A DNA stretch of 64,000 bases from CAWJMD01 sp963845675. Lineage in GTDB: Bacteria; Actinomycetota; Actinomycetes; Actinomycetales; CAWJMD01. Made by a program: the position numbers and the translations under genes. The notes below the pieces were generated by a model that was given only the letters and a program-made list of their open reading frames with translations, searched no databases and was not told the origin of the DNA. Of this stretch, positions 56,745 through 64,000 are shown piece after piece (the first letter of the stretch is position 1; each line of letters begins with the position of its first letter). The stretch spans positions 62,001-126,000 of the forward strand of contig CAWJSX010000005.1 in assembly GCA_963845675.1 (NCBI GenBank). The letters run 5' to 3'.

Positions 56745-57045
56745 CCTCGGTCGTCCGGGCTCGCGGGGGGCAGCGCGCGGGGCATCGGCGATGCCGTGTC
56801 TGAGCCGTCGGACCCCCCGAGCGTGTGGGGGGAGTCGTCCTCATCCTCGATCCGGGCGGAAATCCGTCCACAGAGGCCCCCATGGGCCCCTTCCGGGGTC
56901 GCGCAGGCGTACACTGGACGGCAGACGGTCGCCCAGTGGGTGACCGTCCGTCATGCCGGTACCTGCCGGCTGCGACACCCCGAGCCAGAGCCGCCCTCAG
57001 CACAGCGCAGAGGTGCGCCGACGACAGCAGGGAGCGCCGACCTCC
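56745..57045. other. DUF721-gyrB intergenic region
   Basis: About 300 nt without a convincing gene. A TACACT element at 56910-56915 is a possible -10 box of a gyrB promoter, with no clear -35. No terminator-quality hairpin was found in it. Confidence 0.45.
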
Positions 57046-59154
<2,109 letters not shown>

Positions 59155-59208
59155 GGTCCCGACGCCCCGGCGAGACCGTCCAGCCCGACCTGACGAAGGA
59201 CACCACCT

Positions 59209-61908
59209 GTGACCGAGCAGCCCCCGATCACCGACCGGCTCGAGGACGTCGACCTCAAGCTGGAGATGCAGCGGTCGTACCTCGACTACGCGATGAGCGT
59301 CATCGTCGGCCGGGCCCTGCCGGACGTGCGCGACGGCCTCAAGCCCGTGCACCGCCGCATCCTCTACGCGATGTACGACGGGGGCTACCGGCCCGACCGG
59401 CAGTTCTCCAAGTGCAGCCGCGTCGTCGGCGACGTGATGGGCCAGTACCACCCGCACGGTGACACGGCGATCTACGACGCCCTCGTCCGCCTCGCGCAGG
59501 GGTGGTCGCTGCGGTACCCGCTGGTCGCCGGACAGGGCAACTTCGGCTCCCCCGGCAACGACCCCGCCGCCGCGCCCCGGTACACCGAGTGCCGGATGGC
59601 GCCGCTGGCGATGGAGATGGTCCGCGACATCGACGAGGAGACCGTCGACTTCGGGGACAACTACGACGGCCGCACGCAGGAGCCGACGATCCTGCCCAGC
59701 CGGTTCCCGAACCTGCTGGTCAACGGGTCCTCCGGCATCGCGGTCGGCATGGCGACGTCGATCCCGCCGCACAACCTGCGCGAGGTCGCCGACGGCGTGC
59801 ACTGGCTGCTCGAGCACCCGGAGGCGTCCAAGGAGGAGCTGCTCGACGCCCTCCTCGCACGGATCCACGGACCCGACTTCCCCACCGGCGCACTGGTTCT
59901 CGGCCGTCGCGGTATCGAGGACGCCTACCGCACCGGTCGCGGCAGCATCATCATGCGCGCGGTCGTGAACGTCGAGGAGATCCAGAACCGCACGTGCCTG
60001 GTGGTCACCGAGCTGCCGTACCAGGTGAACCCCGACAACCTGGCGCTGAAGATCGCCGAGCTGGTCAAGGACGGCCGGCTGGCGGGCATCGCCGACATCC
60101 GCGACGAGACGTCCGGACGGACGGGTCAGCGCCTCGTGATCGTGCTGAAGCGCGACGCCGTCGCGAAGGTGGTGCTGAACAACCTCTACAAGCACACCCA
60201 GCTGCAGGAGACGTTCGGCGCCAACATGCTGGCGCTGGTCGACTACGTGCCCCGCACCCTGAGCATCGACGCGTTCGTGCGGCTGTGGGTCGACCACCAG
60301 CTCGACGTGATCGTCCGCCGCACGACGTACCGCCTCCGCAAGGCGCAGGAGCGGATGCACATCGTCGCGGCGCTCCTCAAGGCGCTCGACGCGCTGGACG
60401 AGGTCATCGCCCTGATCCGCGCCTCCGCGACCGTGGACGACGCGCGCGTCGGCCTGATGGAGCTGCTGGAGATCGACGAGCTGCAGGCCGGGGCCATCCT
60501 CGACATGCAGCTGCGGCGCCTCGCGGCCCTCGAGCGGCAGAAGCTCGTGGACGAGCACGCCGAGCTCGAGGCGAAGATCCTCGACTACGAGGACATCCTG
60601 GCGTCGCCCGAGCGGCAGCGGCAGATCGTCGGCACCGAGCTGACCGAGATCGTCGACAAGTACGGCGACGAGCGGCGCACCCAGGTGATCCCCTTCGACG
60701 GCGACATGTCGATGGAGGACCTGATCCCGGTCGAGGACGTGGTCGTCACGATCACCCGCGGCGGCTACGCCAAGCGCACCCGCGTCGACCAGTACCGCTC
60801 GCAGAAGCGGGGCGGCAAGGGCGTCCGTGGTGCGAACCTGCGGCAGGACGACGTCGTGGAGCACTTCTTCACGACGAGCACGCACCACTGGCTGCTGTTC
60901 TTCACCAACCTCGGTCGGGTCTACCGCGCCAAGGCGTACGAGCTGCCGGAGGCCGCGCGCGACGCCAAGGGGCAGCACGTGGCGAACCTGCTGGCGTTCC
61001 AGCCCGGCGAGCAGATCGCGCAGGTGCTGACGCTGAAGGACTACGAGCAGGCCGACTACCTGGTGCTGGCCACCCGCGAGGGACGGGTGAAGAAGACCCG
61101 CCTGACCGAGTACGACTCGAACCGCAGCGGTGGCCTGATCGCCATCAACCTGCGGGCGACCGACGGTGACTCCGACGCAGGTGCTGGCTTCGAGGCGGAC
61201 GACGACGCACCAGTGGTGCTCGGCGGCCGCGACGAGCTCGTCGGCGCCGGTCTGCTGGGCGCGGACGACGACCTCCTGCTGGTCTCTCGCAAGGGCCAGT
61301 CGCTGCGGTTCACCGCGACGGACGCGGCACTGCGGCCGATGGGCCGGGCGACGTCCGGTGTCCGCGGGATGAGCTTCCGCGACGGGGACGAGCTGATGGC
61401 GATGGCCGTGGTCCACCACGTGGACGGTGCGGCGGACGACGACGCGGTCGTCGCGGACAACGGCCGTCAGCACGTGTTCGTGGTGTTCGAGGGGGGCAAC
61501 GCCAAGCGCACGCACATCTCGGAGTACCGCGTGCAGGGCCGTGGCGGCCTCGGCATCAAGGTCGCTGCCAGCGCCGAGAAGCTCGGCAACCTGGTGGGCG
61601 CCCTGATGGTGCGCGACGGTGACGAGGTCCTGGTCGTGATGGAGAAGGGCAAGATCGTCCGCTCCACGGTCGACGACGTGGGCGTCAAGGGACGCAACAC
61701 GCAGGGCGTCCGCTTCGCCAAGCCCGATGCGGGCGACGCGATCATCGCGATCACGCGCAACGACGAGACCACCGTCGACGCGCTCGACGAGGACGGCCCG
61801 GTGGACGTCCCCGCCGGCGCCCCCGAGACCGGGACGCCGGGTGACGACGCGCCCGCCGCCGACGGGGTACCGTCGTCGCAGGACGATTCCACCAGGGGTG
61901 AGGCATGA
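59209..61908 (+). CDS. gyrA: DNA gyrase subunit A
   Basis: 899 residues from a GTG at 59209. The breakage-reunion domain has the QRDR segment HPHGDTAIYDALVRLAQG (Thr86, Asp90) and the catalytic Tyr125 in APRYTECRM. The C-terminal beta-pinwheel begins after about 500 with the GyrA box QKRGGKG (532-538). The C-terminus is acidic and ends in a disordered tail. Thr at the serine/alanine quinolone position is usual in actinobacteria. The stop overlaps the DUF3566 ATG. Confidence 0.98.
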   Translation: MTEQPPITDRLEDVDLKLEMQRSYLDYAMSVIVGRALPDVRDGLKPVHRRILYAMYDGGYRPDRQFSKCSRVVGDVMGQYHPHGDTAIYDALVRLAQGWSLRYPLVAGQGNFGSPGNDPAAAPRYTECRMAPLAMEMVRDIDEETVDFGDNYDGRTQEPTILPSRFPNLLVNGSSGIAVGMATSIPPHNLREVADGVHWLLEHPEASKEELLDALLARIHGPDFPTGALVLGRRGIEDAYRTGRGSIIMRAVVNVEEIQNRTCLVVTELPYQVNPDNLALKIAELVKDGRLAGIADIRDETSGRTGQRLVIVLKRDAVAKVVLNNLYKHTQLQETFGANMLALVDYVPRTLSIDAFVRLWVDHQLDVIVRRTTYRLRKAQERMHIVAALLKALDALDEVIALIRASATVDDARVGLMELLEIDELQAGAILDMQLRRLAALERQKLVDEHAELEAKILDYEDILASPERQRQIVGTELTEIVDKYGDERRTQVIPFDGDMSMEDLIPVEDVVVTITRGGYAKRTRVDQYRSQKRGGKGVRGANLRQDDVVEHFFTTSTHHWLLFFTNLGRVYRAKAYELPEAARDAKGQHVANLLAFQPGEQIAQVLTLKDYEQADYLVLATREGRVKKTRLTEYDSNRSGGLIAINLRATDGDSDAGAGFEADDDAPVVLGGRDELVGAGLLGADDDLLLVSRKGQSLRFTATDAALRPMGRATSGVRGMSFRDGDELMAMAVVHHVDGAADDDAVVADNGRQHVFVVFEGGNAKRTHISEYRVQGRGGLGIKVAASAEKLGNLVGALMVRDGDEVLVVMEKGKIVRSTVDDVGVKGRNTQGVRFAKPDAGDAIIAITRNDETTVDALDEDGPVDVPAGAPETGTPGDDAPAADGVPSSQDDSTRGEA

Positions 61909-62462
61909 GCACGTCTGACAGCGCGCGGACTGGACCTGTGGCGACCGCGACCTCGGCCCGTAGCTCCTCGTCGTCCGGTGGAGCCGCCCGCACCAGCGCG
62001 GGCCCCCGCACGGGGGGCCAGGCGGCGGCGAAGAAGACCGCGCAGCGGCCCGGCAGCGCACCGCGGACCGGTGGTCCGGCGAAGCGACCCGCGCCCGGGG
62101 CTCCGCGCAAGGTGCGGCTGACCGTCTCGCGGGTCGACCCGTGGTCGGTGATGAAGCTGTCGTTCCTGCTGTCGGTGGCGATCGGCATCGCCGTGGTCGT
62201 CGCGTCGGGAGTGCTGTGGACCGTCCTGGACGGGATGGGTGTCTTCACCGACATCAACGACCTCGTGGCCCAGGTCATGGGCACCTCGTCCGCGTTCGAC
62301 ATCAACGACTTCGTCGGCTTCGGCAAGGTGCTGTCGATCGGGACGGTGCTGGCCGTGGTCAACGTGGTCCTGCTGACCGCACTCGCGACCCTCGGCGCCT
62401 TCCTCTACAACATCGCGTCGTCCCTGGTCGGGGGCCTGCACCTGACCCTGACCGACGACTGA
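61905..62462 (+). CDS. DUF3566 membrane protein
   Basis: 185 residues from an ATG that overlaps the gyrA stop (ATGA). A disordered Ser/Ala/Lys-rich N-terminus (about 70 residues) precedes VRLTVSRVDPWSVMKLSFLLSVAIGIAVVVA (first helix) and SIGTVLAVVNVVLLTALATLGAFLYNIASSLVGG (second helix), diagnostic for DUF3566. The family sits after gyrA across actinobacteria. Its function is not defined in what I know, though the position suggests a link to cell growth or division. Confidence 0.93.
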   Translation: MSTSDSARTGPVATATSARSSSSSGGAARTSAGPRTGGQAAAKKTAQRPGSAPRTGGPAKRPAPGAPRKVRLTVSRVDPWSVMKLSFLLSVAIGIAVVVASGVLWTVLDGMGVFTDINDLVAQVMGTSSAFDINDFVGFGKVLSIGTVLAVVNVVLLTALATLGAFLYNIASSLVGGLHLTLTDD

Positions 62463-62574
62463 CAGCCACCCCTGCGGCGGGTCTCCGTTCCGGTTTGGGA
62501 CGCGTGCTCGCGCTGGGGTACCCTCGGCGACGTCGTGCGACGGACCTGGGTCCGCCGGCCGGCGCCCCACCCCC

Positions 62575-62648
62575 GGGCCTATAGCTCAGTCGGTTAGAGC
62601 GCTTCCCTGATAAGGAAGAGGTCAGAGGTTCAAGTCCTCTTAGGCCCA
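62575..62648 (+). tRNA. tRNA-Ile (GAT)
   Basis: A complete cloverleaf: acceptor GGGCCTA/TAGGCCC, D-arm AGCTCAGTCGGTTAGAGC, anticodon loop CTGATAA (anticodon GAT) and T-arm with GGTTCAAGTCC. The discriminator A is followed by an encoded CCA (62649-62651). It lies 112 nt after DUF3566, its usual place downstream of gyrA. Confidence 0.98.
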
Positions 62649-62685
62649 CCAGGAACTGACTCGCGACCACGTCGGAGGCCCGCTG

Positions 62686-62805
62686 ATGAAGAAGCTGCTC
62701 GTCGTCGCTGTCGCCACAGTCGTGGGGCTGCTGGCCTGGCGCAAGGTGCAGGCCGACCAGTCCGAGCAGGACCTGTGGGCCGAGGCCACCGACACGGTGC
62801 GCTGA
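62686..62805 (+). CDS. DLW-39 family small protein
   Basis: A 39-residue protein: MKKLLVVAVATVVGLLAW, then RKVQADQSEQDLWAEATDTV and Arg. One N-terminal membrane helix and the Asp-Leu-Trp motif identify the DLW-39 family, named for its motif and length. A GGAGG site lies upstream of the ATG. It sits between tRNA-Ile and tRNA-Ala, its conserved actinobacterial position. Function is unknown. Confidence 0.92.
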   Translation: MKKLLVVAVATVVGLLAWRKVQADQSEQDLWAEATDTVR

Positions 62806-62841
62806 CCGCCTGAGGCACTAGCACCACCCGCATGACGCCCC

Positions 62842-62914
62842 GGGGGCGTGGCGCAATTGGTAGCGCACCTGCTTTGCAAGCAGGGGGTTGTCGGTTCGAG
62901 TCCGATCGCCTCCA
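62842..62914 (+). tRNA. tRNA-Ala (TGC)
   Basis: Acceptor GGGGGCG pairs with CGCCTCC (one G-T pair). The D-arm is GGCGCAATTGGTAGCGC, the anticodon arm CCTGCTTTGCAAGCAGG (anticodon TGC) and the T-arm CGGTTCGAGTCCG. The discriminator is A. No CCA is encoded, so the end must be added by the Cca enzyme. Confidence 0.98.
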
Positions 62915-62918
62915 CCCG

Positions 62919-62959
62919 GGCCAGGAGCCCTCTCGTCTCGCCACGAAGGGCTCCTGGCC
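62919..62959 (+). terminator. Hairpin terminator after tRNA-Ala
   Basis: A perfect 13-bp stem, GGCCAGGAGCCCT / AGGGCTCCTGGCC, with a 15-nt loop is followed by TCTTTCC. It starts 5 nt after the tRNA. Confidence 0.92.
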
Positions 62960-63049
62960 TCTTTCCGTCCGGCGGAGGTCGGGAGATACTTTGCTCGCGG
63001 TGACGGCAGGCGGGCTCCTGCCGCTCAGCGCTGAGCGGGGAGCGATCTG

Positions 63050-63853
63050 ATGACGGAAGACGAGCCGGCTCGCGCTCGGAGCAGCATCGCGTTCGTCGCC
63101 ATGGTCGTGCCGCTCATCGTGTTGTACGGATTCTTCTTCGGCTTCGTCGTCATCACCGACGCCGGGATCTCGGCCGACGAGGCCGTCCATGTCGCCGCTG
63201 CCCTGGGTTTCGCCGGAACGCTGGTGGCGGGGCTGGTCAGCCAGGTGGCGGCGCCGCGCCGCTGGCCGGCCGGGCTCTGGGTGACCGCTGCGGGGATCGT
63301 CGCCTTCTTGATCGCTGGAGGGATCGTCGGGGACCCGGACAACTATGGTGGACAGGCCGGACCGTTCGACCTGGCCTACCTCATCTTCCTGGTGCCGCTA
63401 CTGCTGGTCTTTGCGCTCCACCCGTCCCCTAGCGGTCTGATCCGCGGGGGTCGTCCCGACGTCATGCTGGTCGTCGCCGTGGCAGCCGTGTGCATCCCAC
63501 TCGTCGTCTACGGGGTCGACCAGGCGCTGATCCAGCGCAACAGCTGGCCGCCGAAGTCCGACCCCCACCACAACGCCCACTGGTTCACCATGGCCGGCCT
63601 CGCCTTCGCCATCCCCGTGGTCGGGTTCGTCTCGGCCTCCCGTCTCGCGGGATGGCGGATCGCCACCTGGTGTGCTGCAGGAATGGCCGTGATCATCGGG
63701 GTGACCTCTGTGATCTGGTCGGACGCCGCATCGTCCTTGGGCGTGTGGTGGGGGATCGCCAGCACCGTCGGCGGCGCAGGGTTCCTGGTCCTCGCCTCGC
63801 GCCAGCGGGACGGATCGACGCCGGGTCAGAAGGCGCCGACCAGCGTCCCGTGA
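63050..63853 (+). CDS. Polytopic membrane protein, hypothetical
   Basis: 267 residues from the ATG at 63050 (MTEDEPARARSSIAFVAMVV). About eight hydrophobic segments are seen, the first at about 13-36 (VAMVVPLIVLYGFFFGFVVITDAG). A middle loop, LIQRNSWPPKSDPHHNAHWF, is His-rich. Codon use is less biased here than in the core genes. I do not recognise a family. It begins after the tRNA-Ala terminator and is convergent with the partial hydrolase gene at the right edge. Confidence 0.7.
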   Translation: MTEDEPARARSSIAFVAMVVPLIVLYGFFFGFVVITDAGISADEAVHVAAALGFAGTLVAGLVSQVAAPRRWPAGLWVTAAGIVAFLIAGGIVGDPDNYGGQAGPFDLAYLIFLVPLLLVFALHPSPSGLIRGGRPDVMLVVAVAAVCIPLVVYGVDQALIQRNSWPPKSDPHHNAHWFTMAGLAFAIPVVGFVSASRLAGWRIATWCAAGMAVIIGVTSVIWSDAASSLGVWWGIASTVGGAGFLVLASRQRDGSTPGQKAPTSVP

Positions 63854-63903
63854 CGCGCGTCCGCATGGGCGGTCGCGCGAAGACCCATTGCCCGAGGATG
63901 GGG

Positions 63904-64000
63904 TCAGGAGCCGGCCCGGCCGCCGTCGCGGCGGACGTGCTCGCCGAAGAACGCGAGAACTCGTTGCCACGAGTCGTCGTCGGCTCGGCGTCGTAGTTGC
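63904..64000 (-). CDS. C-terminal fragment of a probable alpha/beta hydrolase (dienelactone hydrolase-like)
   Basis: Only the last 32 codons before a TGA at 63904 are inside the window; the start lies beyond the right edge. They read DDDSWQRVLAFFGEHVRRDG and then GRAGS. A Trp-x5-FF-x2-H pattern at the C-terminus is common in dienelactone hydrolase-type proteins. The evidence is short, so the family call is tentative. Confidence 0.45.
   Translation of the reverse strand, partial: QLRRRADDDSWQRVLAFFGEHVRRDGGRAGS

Overview
The window is about 64 kb of very GC-rich DNA (GTG starts, 4-nt GTGA/ATGA overlaps, sparse intergenic space) and carries the replication-origin region of an actinobacterium. 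Gene content and order (dnaA-dnaN-gnd-recF-DUF721-gyrB-gyrA-DUF3566-tRNA-Ile-DLW39-tRNA-Ala on one side; rpmH-rnpA-yidD-yidC-jag-rsmG-parA-parB on the other) are those of a high-GC actinobacterial chromosome. The accessory genes (DUF6049, PBP plus GT87 pair, PadR plus ino1, ScyD-like protein) suggest Propionibacteriales/Nocardioidaceae, for example an Aeromicrobium- or Nocardioides-like organism. That placement is inference; there is no 16S gene here.

Layout. 1-2214 (-): a flavinylation operon (ferric-reductase-like membrane flavoprotein, FMN-carrier domain protein, ApbE fragment). 2389-8671: small metabolic and regulatory genes (PLP aldolase-like protein, frameshifted SDR, winged-helix protein, ZIP transporter, YCII + ECF sigma + DUF1801). 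8668-11253 (-): dnaB interrupted by a 400-residue class 3 intein with an intact LAGLIDADG endonuclease and two Cys4 clusters. 11745-14041: MATE exporter and haloalkane dehalogenase. 14202-15875 (-): rpsF-ssb-rpsR-rplI. 16140-20184 (-): class A PBP and a GT87-like membrane protein. 20440-24381 (+): NfeD-SPFH pair, PadR regulator and inositol-phosphate synthase. 24570-28419 (+): frameshifted ScyD-like gene, MFS transporter, cyclopropane-synthase-like methyltransferase.

28416-47729 follows the M. tuberculosis Rv3907c-Rv3919c order: cca, NUDIX hydrolase, DUF6049, murJ, separate pseudokinase, sigM, anti-sigma factor, trxB, trxA, cwlM-like amidase, GNAT, then an aminotransferase, ddl, parB, parA and rsmG. 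These link lipid II flipping, envelope stress, redox and chromosome segregation. Eight parS-like centromere sites lie inside the coding sequences of parA and rsmG and are read as Val-Ser-Arg-Glu-Thr repeats. 47726-50365 (-) is the jag-yidC-yidD-rnpA-rpmH membrane-insertion/ribosome cluster. DnaA boxes flank dnaA on both sides; the dnaA-dnaN spacer is the best oriC candidate.

Six single-base frameshifts interrupt five otherwise recognisable genes (SDR, ScyD-like twice, DUF6049, a small membrane protein gene, anti-SigM factor), mostly as one extra G in a short G run. Because conserved genes are hit and both sides of each break remain well conserved, consensus-sequence error is the leading explanation, though real pseudogenes cannot be excluded from one sequence.
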